Translations under genes and position numbers: made by a program
In this document: positions 34,078 through 43,015 of the stretch, piece after piece
Layout of the letters: each line of letters opens with the position of its first letter
Numbering within the stretch: the first letter of the stretch is position 1
NCBI GenBank assembly: GCA_016191015.1
Contig: JACPPM010000184.1
Location: forward strand, 1 to 56,482
Length of the DNA stretch: 56,482 bases
Direction of reading: 5' to 3'
From: Acidobacteriota bacterium
GTDB taxonomy: Bacteria > Acidobacteriota > CAIWXX01
The notes under the pieces: generated by a model
Told to the model about the DNA's origin: nothing
Database searches by the model: none
What the model saw: the letters and a program-made list of their open reading frames with translations, nothing else

Positions 34078-35781
34078 TCACAGCACGTTTCGCCCATTCA
34101 AATAGCTGACGGTCGCGGTGAAGACAACAGGTTCAGGCTCACCATTGAGCAAGATCGGCCGAAATTTCAATCGTCGCATAGCCCCAAGGAATGCGTCATC
34201 CAGTTCCGGCCAGGGTGGCGCACATGCGAACCTCTGAATGAATCGAGCATCCACCACGTTTCCGTCGGCGTCCGTGCGGGCCTCGATGAGGAGTGAGCCT
34301 CTGCATCGACGAGGAGCTTTCGCCATGGTGATTTGAAGGTCAGGCCAGTTGGTCAGCTCTGGTGGCTCAACTTTGCCGGGGCGCTCGGCCAGGCGAATTT
34401 CGATCTCGACAATGCCGGAGAGATCGGGCCAGGTTTGTGGTGGCGAGGGTGTGCCGATTGATTGTTCGATACGCCACCCCAGGCGCCTGAGCGCATCCCC
34501 GGCGATCCAGCCAACCAGATACTGCGGCGGCCGGTGAGAGGCCTCGATGATTGCCTGGATGGCGACCGGGTCGTCCCGCGCCACGAGGCAGAGGCTCTCG
34601 ATCGCGGCGGACTTCACACTCTCCTCCTCCTCGCGGTTCCTGATCATCGCGATAAGGCGGTGTACCACACCTCCAGCTTCGGGACCGATCACGCCGAGAG
34701 ACCGGACAGCCGTCTCACGAACATTGGGGTTGGTGTCCTGGAGCGCATCTCGGAGCGCCGGGACCCCGGCCTGGCTCATTCTCCCGAGCGTGAACGCAGC
34801 AGCGATGCGATCCGTAATAGCCCCGCTCTCAAGCTCACGGGTCGCCCTCTGGAGAGCACGATCCATGTCCTCAGGAGCCGGGCCGATGCTCACCAGAGCC
34901 TGGATGGCCAGGAAATGCACATCCCAGTTGCTGTCCCTCACGGCCACCTTCAAGGCCGGTATCGCCATCTTAGCCGCTGGGCCAATTGTTGACAGAGCAC
35001 TGGCCGCAGATGCACGAATCGTCGGATCACCGCTCTGAAGAAACTGAACCAATTCACCGACCAGTCGCTCAGACTTGTTCCCAACCCGGGCGAGGGATGA
35101 GGCTGCTGCGGTGCGGACCGCCTCAGAAGGGTCTTTCAGTGCGTCGAGGAGGGCCGCCTCCACTCTTGTCGCGTACGTTCCAAACCACCAACTGGGACAG
35201 CCCAACTCCCTTGCGGCCGATTCCCGGGTCAGGCGGCACTCGCTTGAGAGCTCCCTGAGTCCTGAAGGGGTCCACCTTCGCAGGGACTCGGGCTCTGGGC
35301 CGAGACCACAGAATGGCGTCACGGCCAGCACGTAGAGGCTAAACAAGCCAACCAGAAAGGCCAGAAACGTCGGGAACAGAATGAAAACCGTGTACCCAGG
35401 CCGCCATATGTACATGCTCTCATCTCGCCTCGCGAAAGAGACAAAATGAGATGGTTTACGGTCCGGACGAAGAGCTATTCCTCCAGCCGCGCGGGAGCCA
35501 GGACTTCGCTCGAGCCACATCACGGATGCGTCTCCCTCCCTTCGCGCCCTGTACCGCGCATTCAGGAGATACCGCGAGATGCCGACGGCAGCCCAGCCGA
35601 AAATCCAAACGACAGGAACCAAGAAAGGACCCAGTCTCGAAATACACGGGGGGAACGGCAGCCAGTAGATCGCGTACAGGTAGAGGACAAGAAGCACGAT
35701 CGTGCAACCAACCAGAACGATTCCAGCTAGCCTCAGGCCTCTTGGAATCTTCATGATGGAATTCCAACGGTCGACGTTCAT
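34078..35781 (-). CDS. Membrane HEAT-repeat protein with C-terminal TonB-like domain
   Basis: 567 residues. Two N-terminal membrane helices (GIVLVGCTIVLLVLYLYAIYW and LGPFLVPVVWIFGWAAVGISRYLL) and a third near residue 135 (VFILFPTFLAFLVGLFSLYVLAV) precede a string of HEAT/PBS-lyase-like repeats, such as SEAVRTAAASSLARVGN and NPNVRETAVRSLGVIGPEAGG. The last roughly 90 residues (LLIEARTDADGNVVDARFIQRF ... FLGAMRRLKFRPILLNGEP) match the TonB C-terminal energy-transducer domain. TonB domains normally touch outer-membrane receptors. The combination with HEAT repeats is uncommon. Start uncertain between 35781 and 35754. Confidence 0.75.
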   Translation of the reverse strand: MNVDRWNSIMKIPRGLRLAGIVLVGCTIVLLVLYLYAIYWLPFPPCISRLGPFLVPVVWIFGWAAVGISRYLLNARYRARREGDASVMWLERSPGSRAAGGIALRPDRKPSHFVSFARRDESMYIWRPGYTVFILFPTFLAFLVGLFSLYVLAVTPFCGLGPEPESLRRWTPSGLRELSSECRLTRESAARELGCPSWWFGTYATRVEAALLDALKDPSEAVRTAAASSLARVGNKSERLVGELVQFLQSGDPTIRASAASALSTIGPAAKMAIPALKVAVRDSNWDVHFLAIQALVSIGPAPEDMDRALQRATRELESGAITDRIAAAFTLGRMSQAGVPALRDALQDTNPNVRETAVRSLGVIGPEAGGVVHRLIAMIRNREEEESVKSAAIESLCLVARDDPVAIQAIIEASHRPPQYLVGWIAGDALRRLGWRIEQSIGTPSPPQTWPDLSGIVEIEIRLAERPGKVEPPELTNWPDLQITMAKAPRRCRGSLLIEARTDADGNVVDARFIQRFACAPPWPELDDAFLGAMRRLKFRPILLNGEPEPVVFTATVSYLNGRNVL

Positions 35782-36182
35782 CCCTCTAGGCTCCGAATGT
35801 TGCGAAGGTCGTAACTAAGGCACGAATCCGCTCCAGGCTGAAACTGAGTCGATATACTACCCACAATTCTACTCCTGGAAGATCCGCGAAAACCACTCTG
35901 ATGACCCGGTGACCCTGTCCGAGGTGCTCGAGCACGCGTGGGACGGGACCTCAGGCAGCCAAAAGACTCGTAATAGTGCCGAGAAGACCACCGCGCCAGA
36001 TGCGAAGCGGCCTGGCATGGATCCCGGTCCTCGGCTGCCCGGTCCTTCGCCAGGAACTGACGCCCAGCGGAGGATCGCCCGCGATCGCCTGTCCGGCTAG
36101 ATTCGGGTCAAACGTCGTTGTCCCACGGATGGGGTCAGCTGATCGGAATCGGATTCAGTCCCACCATGCGGCCAAGACAGAC
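35782..36182. other. Intergenic stretch, ~400 bases
   Basis: ORFs here are short and show no family pattern; I see no gene, hairpin or clear promoter. Confidence 0.5.
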
Positions 36183-37025
36183 TCAGCGCCGAGCCTCGAT
36201 GCGGAGCGATGCGACCATGGCGCGCGCCGTGGGCAGATCCGCAGCGAATGCTTGTGCGCCATATGATGCCCGAGCGGCGGTTTCCGAGCTATCGGAAGTG
36301 ATGACGCGTACGCAGTAGTAGGTGTTACCCGCAGAACATTCGGCCTCGCCCTGTCCTTGGTTGTTTCGCCATTTCACAGATTCGGCAAGCACATTCAACT
36401 GTTGGCCGTTCGTCTCGGCCGACTTGCGCGCGCCAGAGACGATACCGTGAAGATAGTCGCGCAGACTGTTCTCGTCGGGGAATCTCCGAAGCGTTGCGAG
36501 CACCGCCAGGACCCTCCCCTCCTCGGCATTCTGAAATACCCAGATTGCGGTTTGCGGATCAGCATAGCTAACAGGCAACTCCTTATAGTTGATCCCTGGT
36601 GTCTCGATCGTCAGGCCGAAGCCCGGCTGGCTGAGCCGTCTGCCACCTTCGGCATCGACAAGAGTGAAGCCTCTCGCGACAGATTGTTTGAAGAGGGCGG
36701 TCGCCCGGCGCGAACCATCTTGATCGAGAAGGGCCCCGACCAAGAAGAGAATGACAACCCCACCTCCGACGCCCACGGCCAGGACTCTGTGCTTTGAAAG
36801 CCATAGCCAGGTCACGAGGAACACTACGGCGGCAACCTCAAAGCAGAATTCGCCGATGACTTCACCAAGCTTGAACGGATTGACCCGGGGTACCAACGCC
36901 GGGGCGGTCATCGCCGCGATCAGCCCAAGGAAGAGAGGGATTGCAGCAAGCATGAGTGCGCGTTTCCAAGGCCTCTTTGCAAGTGGGGCGGGGAGCGGAG
37001 GGGGAAGTGCCGGAGTTGGATGCAC
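36183..37025 (-). CDS. Membrane-anchored protein of unknown function
   Basis: 280 residues. A proline-rich cytoplasmic N-terminus (HPTPALPPPLPAPLAKRP) is followed by three membrane helices (ALMLAAIPLFLGLIAAMTAPAL, VAAVVFLVTWLWLS, VLAVGVGGGVVILFLVGALL) and a soluble C-terminal domain of about 170 residues with FTLVDAEGGRRLSQPGFGLTI and a CSAGNTYYCVRV pair of cysteines. No family recognised. It lies upstream of the HEAT-TonB gene on the same strand but 400 bases away. Confidence 0.6.
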   Translation of the reverse strand: MHPTPALPPPLPAPLAKRPWKRALMLAAIPLFLGLIAAMTAPALVPRVNPFKLGEVIGEFCFEVAAVVFLVTWLWLSKHRVLAVGVGGGVVILFLVGALLDQDGSRRATALFKQSVARGFTLVDAEGGRRLSQPGFGLTIETPGINYKELPVSYADPQTAIWVFQNAEEGRVLAVLATLRRFPDENSLRDYLHGIVSGARKSAETNGQQLNVLAESVKWRNNQGQGEAECSAGNTYYCVRVITSDSSETAARASYGAQAFAADLPTARAMVASLRIEARR

Positions 37026-37174
37026 GCAGACAATCTAGGACGACACCATTCCAGCGTCAAGTTCCTGAGAAGTGCGCTCTCGGCGCGGGGATGTGCCACG
37101 CCGCGTGGGACATCCCCCAGTTCACATTTTACATAGTCTTGGCGGATAAACTGGATTGTTGAGAATGTCCGTGT

Positions 37175-37480
37175 ATGAGCCGTGCCACGCGCGTGGAGCT
37201 CGAGGGGGCGACCTATCATGTCATGAGTCGCGCGGTTGCTCGGATGGCGGTCTTCCCGGACGATGAGGATCGGCGGAGCTTCCTGGCCGGCGTCGGGCGC
37301 CTGGTCTCGGACGGCGCGCTGATCGTGCATGCCTTATGCCTCATGCCGGATCATTAGCATCTGCTCTGCCAGACCCCGAAGGGCGGTCTGGTGGCTCGGT
37401 GGATGGGGTATATCAACGGCGACCATGGTCGGCGATTCAACGTCCGTCACCGACGTCTTGGCGACGTGTGGCAGGGATGC
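37175..37480 (+). pseudogene. REP-associated tyrosine (Y1) transposase, premature stop and truncated
   Basis: MSRATRVELEGATYHVMSRAV is the start of the Y1_Tnp/RAYT family, and HALCLMPDH is the HUH-like metal motif region (normally MPNHxHLL). A TAG at 37355-37357 interrupts exactly there; the frame continues HLLCQTPKGGLVARWMGYIN and GDVWQG before homology breaks at about 37480. The catalytic second half is therefore missing. RAYTs mobilise REP palindromes; no REP array is seen here. Confidence 0.75.
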
Positions 37481-37509
37481 TGGGGTCCGCAGCAACAAAC
37501 GAGCGGCCG

Positions 37510-38492
37510 TTACAGCGCTTCCTGCCTCCGTTGCTCTGCTAGTGCGATCTGGCGCTGCCCGAGCCACAGACTCAGCGCGCACCACCCGGCTGCCAGCGGC
37601 GCGGCGAGAAAGCAGATGCCGGTGAGGCCAAACCCGAGCCAGGTGAGCAGCGGATACGACCACGCGCCCGTCTGGTCTCCCGCGCGATAGACGAACGTAT
37701 CCATGAAGCTCTTCGTTTTGTACTTGTCTTCGCGCCGCAGGACGGTGAAGAGCACTTCCCTCGCCGGCCGCGAGAGCGCGCAATTCATCGCCCGGCGCCC
37801 TACCTGGAAACATGCGAGCAGCCACAGCCCGGGCATGATGCCGATCGCGAGAAAGCCAACGAGACTGATCGCCGGCAGCATCGCGAGGGTGAGGCCCACG
37901 CCGAGCCACTTCAGCACTCGCCCGGTAAAGAAAACCTGCACCACGATCGTGAGCACGTTCACCCAGATATCGAGGTGCGCGAAAAACGCCGTGCGTGCCG
38001 CCCGATCGGTGAATTCCCGCCCGGCGATATCCGCCTGCTGGAAATAAACAAGCGTCGCCGTGACTGTGTGCAGCAGCATGAACGCGCAAATGCCCAACAG
38101 ATACGGCGAGCTGATTGCGTGCGTGATGCCCGACCACAACCTGCCGCCGATCGGGCGCTCCGCGTTCCCTGTCTCATCGCGAAACGCGCTCGCGTGCTCC
38201 CCTTTGAATTCCGCCGGGAACAAGCGCACGCACCACGCGCCGCATTCGAGGAGCACGGCGGAAATGATGAACAGATTCGCGGTGCCGAGCCGGCGCACGA
38301 GGAATGCCGTCAGTGCCCGCCGACGATCGCGCCCAATGTGCCGCCGACAGCAATGAATCCGAACAGCCGCTTTGCCTGCTCGGTGTTGAAGATGTCAGTC
38401 ATGAAGCCCCAAAAGACGGTGACGACGAAGAGATTGAAGACGCTGACCCACAAGAAGAACGCCCGGCCGGTAGTGTGCGCATCAGCACGATA
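37510..38492 (-). pseudogene. ATP/ADP antiporter-like (AAA/Npt family) MFS gene, frameshifted and 5'-truncated
   Basis: The downstream frame (37510-38298) contains FFAHLDIWVNVLTIVVQVFFTGRVLKWLGVG, LSRPAREVLFTVLRREDKYKTKSFMDTFVYR, typical of bacterial NTP/NDP-antiporter-like membrane proteins. The upstream part (FFLWVSVFNLFVVTVFWGFMTDIFNTEQAKRLFGFIAVGG) lies in another frame; the two join at about 38312-38320 with a one-base shift just before LTAFLVRRLG. The 5' end is cut near 38490, where unrelated sequence begins. A second decayed copy is at 54948-55310. Confidence 0.8.
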
Positions 38493-38629
38493 GCCCAGCC
38501 TGTGGGTTGACGCTCCTGAAAAGGTCTTTGGCGCAATCAACACTTTTCTCGACGGGGCGTGGCCCGAAGGGGCTGAGAAGGTCTGACGAACGGGGCCTTG
38601 CAGGCGATCGAGGAGCTTGTCAAGAGCGA

Positions 38630-38744
38630 GAAGATCGAACGCCCGATGATCGATCGGGATACGGTGGAGCAGCTCTTCAGGGCGAAGCTCTTCGCGTTGC
38701 TTCCGGGGAACGGGCTCATCGGTCCCGAAGGCACGGCGGGCTAG
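38630..38744 (+). pseudogene. Fragment of an IS91-type transposase
   Basis: MIDRDTVEQLFRAKLFALLPGNGLIGPE is closely similar, also at DNA level, to HRDTVEKVFQAKVFALLLEKGLIGPE in the transposase at 46738-47556. Only this short internal piece is present; it ends at a TAG and overlaps the 3' end of the DUF1571-like gene on the other strand. Confidence 0.7.
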
Positions 38745-39397
38745 AGCTCGAAGAGGGACTCCTTGAGCCCCACGTCGACTTGGAGCCCCTTCCATTGTGT
38801 CTTGGACTGGGGATTGCCGGCGCGCAAGCGTAGCCATTCGACCGGGAACATAGTGCGGCTGTCGATGAGTACGAGCTCGCGTACGTTCTCATGATCGGCT
38901 TGGAGCCGATAAACGCCATCGGTCTCCGTGGCAGTAGCACTCGCGCCGGCCAGGATGGACTGGATGGATGCCAGCACGCCTCCGAAATGGCTCTCCGCGA
39001 ATGTGCTCCCGTCCTCATCTCGTAGCCGTTTGTCATCCGGCTCCATCGTAATCTTGAAGAAGCCGAGCAGTCCACCGGAGGTCGCCCGGACCTTTCCATC
39101 GCGCCGGAGGACGACGATGGCGCCTTTGTCCTTGCCTTCCGTTACTTCCAGCCGTATCAGTTGCGGTTTCTTGAAATAGTAGCTGTCGACTTCGACATTG
39201 CTTCGGCCGTTCCGATACTCCGTGTAGATGATCTGGCAGTGATAGTCATTCAAGGCTTCGTATCGTTGGCGCATCGCATCAACGAGTTGTTGGGGTCCGG
39301 GCACAGAGGATGCGCCTGCCGTTCCGTGCATCCATCCCCCCGCGACTCCGAGCGTGAGCGCGACAGCCGCAGCTATCCTCGAGTCCGTGAACCTCAT
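38741..39397 (-). CDS. DUF1571/LolA-like periplasmic protein
   Basis: 218 residues with a signal peptide (IAAAVALTLGVAGGWMHGTAGA). QQLVDAMRQRYEALNDYHCQIIYTEYRNGRSN, YYFKKPQLIRLEVTEGKDKGA and the closing MFPVEWLRLRAG are typical of the DUF1571 branch of LolA-like lipoprotein-binding folds. Probably a periplasmic lipid or lipoprotein binder. It ends at the IS91 fragment, but its own C-terminus appears complete. Function not established. Confidence 0.75.
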   Translation of the reverse strand: MRFTDSRIAAAVALTLGVAGGWMHGTAGASSVPGPQQLVDAMRQRYEALNDYHCQIIYTEYRNGRSNVEVDSYYFKKPQLIRLEVTEGKDKGAIVVLRRDGKVRATSGGLLGFFKITMEPDDKRLRDEDGSTFAESHFGGVLASIQSILAGASATATETDGVYRLQADHENVRELVLIDSRTMFPVEWLRLRAGNPQSKTQWKGLQVDVGLKESLFEL

Positions 39398-39434
39398 GTA
39401 TCCTCCCCTTCGCTATGAAACGGGCTCTCCCTGG

Positions 39435-41357
39435 TCAACTGCCTAGAATTGCCGATGGCAGGAGCCGAAGGCCGAGTTTCAAGGCTTCAGCAATCGGAGC
39501 CCTTGTGGTTTCGAATATCCGGCGGAGGCGCTCCGCGTCCGGATCTACAAACCGTTCTCCCAGAACGAGTCCAGCAACCAACCTCCCCGAGAACTGAGTC
39601 TGCGCGACACCGCCGCTTCCGTAGCCGATATTCAGTACGACGTTTGGTGCGTGTGCCGCCGGACGCACGATCGGAGCATCGGTGAACGTCTGATGATAGG
39701 GCCCTCCCCAAGCGGCATCGAGGCGGGTATCTGCAAGAAAGGGGAAGTAGCGGAGCATCTCGGCATGGAGCCTCTCGTAGACCTTTGGGGCACGATCGGC
39801 CTCTGTGCTCGCCTTCGACATGTACTTGTCACCGCCGCCGAAAAGCAGTCGATGCTCGTGAATTCGGGCGTAGCAGAACGAGGCCGCCGTATCCCCGATG
39901 AACCGTCCACCCATTCGAAGCTTTGCCAGGATGGCATCGTCCAGGGGCTCCGTCGCCAGAAGATACGTGTGCACAGGCATTGGAAAGGGGCGGCGGGGAC
40001 CAAACCGCAGCTGTGAGGTGTATGCATTTGTGGCCAAGACTACCTTTCGGGCGTGCAGACGCGCGCCATCTGCCGTGAGCAAATCCACACCTTCCCGGGT
40101 GGGCAAGACGCGCGCCACTCTGGTGTCCTCGTAGAGTCGGACGCCGCGTCGCAGCAGGATCTCACGCAGTCCACGCGCCAGCTTGAAAGGGTGGACCATG
40201 TGGCCCTCAACAAACATGAGACCACCTCTCGTTGGGTAGGCGATCGTGTCCCTCAGGTCGGCCGCCGATAGGGCGCGGCAATTGACGCCGGCAAGCCCAC
40301 ACGTTTCAGCGAGCCATCGCAGAAGGGCCCGCTGAAAGCTGCGGGGAGCGGTGACGATGATTGGCGCCGGGCGATAATCGCAGTCAATTCCTTCACTCTG
40401 GATCATCTCCCCCAGCTCTCGCGATTGCTCGTGAATGTAGCCGATCGCCCACCGGACGTCCTCTCTCCGACTCCGGTCGTCGAGGCGATCCAGGAGCCAG
40501 GTCATCGGAGGAATCGGTGAGACGCCGCCCCCGTTCCGTCCGCTAGCTCCAAACCCGACATGCTCGCTCTCAACCAGAGCGACCTCCAAGGACGAATCGG
40601 CCTCCTTCAGAGAGCGCGCAGCAGACAGGCCTGCGAAACCCCCGCCGACGACCGCCACGTCCACGCGCCCCGTGCCTTCCAGTCTAGGCGCACGATCGTG
40701 CGGCCGATCGAACCAGTAAGACGTCCGATATGGAAACCCATTCACCGTCTGCGAAATCGGACCAGCCCTGCGGATGTCGGATTCGACTTCGGTGCCCACC
40801 ATCTGATATCCCTCCTTTTTCATCTTCCGACCTTTCCATCGTGCACGGATGAGCCGGGTGCCGTAGACGACCAGAACGACGTAGCTCGCGGCGAGCGCGC
40901 CCCACATCAGGAGAGAGACAAGGGACCCGTAGCAGGGAGGCACAGCCGCCAACCCGACCGATCCTCCGGCCGTTATCACGACCGTCCAAAAGGCCGTGCC
41001 CACGCTTGTCCAAAACAGCAGCCACCAGGGTGGTGCGCCGAGAATGACGCCCACAGCAATCCCCTCGGCGCCTCCAATCAGAAGCGGAGAGAGAAGGCCC
41101 AGTCCGATTGCGCCATATCGATTCCAGATGCGATGCAGACGCGCCGGTCGTGTGCCGTCCCCGCCTTTCGAGCGGGCCAACCACGCCTTCGCCCGCTCTC
41201 CCAGAATCGACACCAACACGCCCGCGAGTATGCCTCCCACAGCAGCGGCAGCCCCGGTCACGAACGGGTGTAGTCGCATCGCCATTCCGGCAGGCACCGC
41301 CAGCCAGATGTCGAAGACCCCAAGCCAGAACACCGTCATCGTTTTCAGAAGATCCAT
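39435..41357 (-). CDS. Fusion of a small membrane domain and an FAD-dependent oxidoreductase
   Basis: 640 residues. Residues 1-175 form a four-to-five helix membrane domain resembling the small multidrug export (Sm_multidrug_ex) family (GAAAAVGGILAGVLVSILGERAKAW, RYGAIGLGLLSPLLIGGAEG). From 186 on it is a DAO-fold oxidoreductase like gamma-glutamylputrescine oxidase: VDVAVVGGGFAGLSAARSL is the FAD-binding GxGxxG, GFGASGRNGGGVSP follows, and NIGYGSGGVAQTQFSG is the C-terminal FAD loop. An in-frame ATG at 40802 (MVGTEVE) has AAGGAGGGATATCAG directly before it, so the oxidoreductase could also be made alone. Flanked by TetR operators and a TetR gene upstream, so probably repressed by that regulator. 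Confidence 0.8.
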   Translation of the reverse strand: MDLLKTMTVFWLGVFDIWLAVPAGMAMRLHPFVTGAAAAVGGILAGVLVSILGERAKAWLARSKGGDGTRPARLHRIWNRYGAIGLGLLSPLLIGGAEGIAVGVILGAPPWWLLFWTSVGTAFWTVVITAGGSVGLAAVPPCYGSLVSLLMWGALAASYVVLVVYGTRLIRARWKGRKMKKEGYQMVGTEVESDIRRAGPISQTVNGFPYRTSYWFDRPHDRAPRLEGTGRVDVAVVGGGFAGLSAARSLKEADSSLEVALVESEHVGFGASGRNGGGVSPIPPMTWLLDRLDDRSRREDVRWAIGYIHEQSRELGEMIQSEGIDCDYRPAPIIVTAPRSFQRALLRWLAETCGLAGVNCRALSAADLRDTIAYPTRGGLMFVEGHMVHPFKLARGLREILLRRGVRLYEDTRVARVLPTREGVDLLTADGARLHARKVVLATNAYTSQLRFGPRRPFPMPVHTYLLATEPLDDAILAKLRMGGRFIGDTAASFCYARIHEHRLLFGGGDKYMSKASTEADRAPKVYERLHAEMLRYFPFLADTRLDAAWGGPYHQTFTDAPIVRPAAHAPNVVLNIGYGSGGVAQTQFSGRLVAGLVLGERFVDPDAERLRRIFETTRAPIAEALKLGLRLLPSAILGS

Positions 41358-41404
41358 CTGTCCGACTCCCTCTCGTCACACCGTATCCGCGTACAAGCTC
41401 GTCC

Positions 41405-41424
41405 AATACTGACTAGTCGGTATG
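41405..41424. promoter_or_regulatory. TetR operator upstream of the oxidoreductase fusion
   Basis: ATACTGACTAGTCGGTAT is a near-perfect 18-bp palindrome of the TACTGAC-N2-GTCxGTA type bound by many TetR-family repressors. It lies about 50 bases upstream of the fusion gene start and 30 bases after the TetR gene stop. A matching site is at 42124-42143. Confidence 0.75.
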
Positions 41425-41452
41425 TCACGTGGGCCACAACAGCCGAGCCGTG

Positions 41453-42106
41453 TCATCGCTTGACGGCCCGCCCCGCCTTCCGACCTCTCCGCCCGGCGTT
41501 CTTCCTGATACCGTCGAGGAAGCCGCGCGCGACATCCTTCGCCAGGCGCGGCAGGGGGATCGCTTCCGGGTCGATGATCCACTGGTACATGAGGCCATCG
41601 AGCAGGGCGGTCAGCATCGGCGTGGCCACAGAGCATCGATTAGCGTCGAGCTCGCCGTTCTCGATCCCCTCCCGCAGGAGACCCTCGATGAGCGCGCGCC
41701 CACGAGAATACCCTTCGTCTGCCATTGCCTCCATCTGCTTCCCAAGCTCCGGCCCGACCGGCAAGATATAGACCTTCATCAGGTTGCAAAATTCAGGGTG
41801 ATCGACGTAGTAGGTCAGAACCTCGACGATGAGAGTCTCGATCCGAGCAACGACCGTCTTGCCCTTTTCAGCGATGATCGACTCGACGCACTGCGTGAGA
41901 CTCTCCATCTCCCGTCGCGCGAGCGCCATGAAGAGGTGGCTCTTGCTGTCGAAGTACCAGTAGACAGCGCCCTTGCTGACATGGGCCGCGGCTGCAATGT
42001 CGTCGACGGTTGCGTCATGGTAGCCGTGCTTCGAGAACACATTCAGCGCGGCCTTCAGAATGAGATCACGAACCGCCGCCCGCTGCGTGCTCTTGCGTCG
42101 TTGCAT
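41453..42106 (-). CDS. TetR-family repressor
   Basis: 217 residues. The N-terminal HTH is typical: ILKAALNVFSKHGYHDATVDDIAAAAHVSKGAVYWYFDSKSHLF. The C-terminal ligand domain follows the usual helical pattern and the chain ends in a basic tail (GRRGRKAGRAVKR). Two matching palindromes flank the gene, one before its own start and one before the downstream oxidoreductase, so it very likely controls both. Ligand unknown; an amine or toxic compound handled by the oxidoreductase is a guess. Confidence 0.9.
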   Translation of the reverse strand: MQRRKSTQRAAVRDLILKAALNVFSKHGYHDATVDDIAAAAHVSKGAVYWYFDSKSHLFMALARREMESLTQCVESIIAEKGKTVVARIETLIVEVLTYYVDHPEFCNLMKVYILPVGPELGKQMEAMADEGYSRGRALIEGLLREGIENGELDANRCSVATPMLTALLDGLMYQWIIDPEAIPLPRLAKDVARGFLDGIRKNAGRRGRKAGRAVKR

Positions 42107-42123
42107 CGAGGTGCGACTCCTTC

Positions 42124-42143
42124 CATACTGACCAGTCCGTATG
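42124..42143. promoter_or_regulatory. TetR operator upstream of the repressor gene
   Basis: CATACTGACCAGTCCGTATG is a 20-bp imperfect palindrome, nearly the same as the site at 41405-41424, located 17 bases before the TetR start. Autoregulation is expected. Confidence 0.75.
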
Positions 42144-42353
42144 CACTCTAATTGGCTTCGCGAGATCTGTCAAGTGATTCGGTGGAGTCGGGTGCGTAAC
42201 AGTGTGGGTCCACAACCGGGCCGGCGCTGTGATCGTGGCCAAGCCCCGCGAATCGCCGATGTCACGTATCGCAGTCCTTGTTCCTCGTGTCGCATCACTG
42301 CTCCCTCCTGCCTGAGAATACGGCGATGGCTCGTTAGAGTCGGTTTAGCGCGT

Positions 42354-42378
42354 GCAAAGTCATGCAAAGAGACGCAAA
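42354..42378. promoter_or_regulatory. Tandem CpxR-type boxes
   Basis: GCAAA occurs three times at exact 10-base spacing (42354, 42364, 42374), in the pattern GCAAA-N5-GCAAA-N5-GCAAA. This matches the GTAAA-N5-GTAAA layout of CpxR/OmpR-type direct-repeat sites and lies 52 bases before a CpxR-like gene. Confidence 0.55.
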
Positions 42379-42429
42379 GACAGATGAGACGTGGGCCAAC
42401 TGGTAGTATCATCCGTGCCGAAGGGTTTC

Positions 42430-42921
42430 ATGACGCGGGTACTGCTGATCGATGACGATGTGGAGTTGAGCGCGATGCTGCGCGAGTACCTCCAGCAGGA
42501 GGGCTTCGAGGCGACGACGGTGCACGACGGCGAGGCGGGCGTTACGGAGGCGCTCTCGGGCCGGCACGCCATTGTGGTGCTGGACGTGATGCTGCCCCGC
42601 CTGAGCGGCGTCGAAGTGCTGCGCCGCATTCGCGCGCGGAGCCGTGTGCCGGCGCTCATGCTGACGGCCAAGGGAGATGACGTTGACCGCATCATGGGGC
42701 TCGAGCTGGGTGCCGATGATTACGTCCCCAAGCCGTGTACGCCGCGGGCGCTCGTGGCGCGCTCGCGGGCCATTCTGCGGCGCTCCGAGGGCGGCGACGC
42801 ATTGGGTCAGGAAGGACCGATCTCGGTGGGCCCACTGATGCTATGGCCGGAAAAGCGGCACGCGGAGTGGGACGGGCGCGCGATCGAGCCGACGAGCACG
42901 GAGTTCAACCTGCTGGAATGA
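42430..42921 (+). pseudogene. CpxR-like response regulator, C-terminally truncated
   Basis: 163 residues against about 225 for the family. The receiver domain is complete: VLLIDDDVELSAML, phosphorylation Asp52 in VVLDVMLPRLSG, LTAKGDDVDRIMGLELGADDY and KPCTPRALVAR. The OmpR-type winged helix begins (ISVGPLMLWPEKRHAEW ... LTSTEFNLLE-like) but stops at the point where the recognition helices should follow, so it cannot bind DNA normally. Unrelated fragments follow immediately. Start at 42430 follows the family; longer ORF rejected. Confidence 0.8.
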
Positions 42922-42934
42922 TGGGGGCGCGTCG

Positions 42935-43015
42935 CTCCAGATCCACTTCCTGCCGCGCTTCTACCAGACGATGTGGTTCCACGTTCTCTGTCTGGGACTC
43001 GCGCTGCTTGGTTTC
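42935..43015 (+). pseudogene. Fragment of a Y_Y_Y-type sensor kinase (transmembrane part)
   Basis: The frame reads LQIHFLPRFYQTMWFHVLCL then GLALLGFTG, matching the PxFYQTxWFxxLC membrane segment that follows the Y_Y_Y domain in propeller sensor kinases (compare PFFYQRPVFYALCVL in the kinase at 49276). Only about 27 codons survive. Confidence 0.6.
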
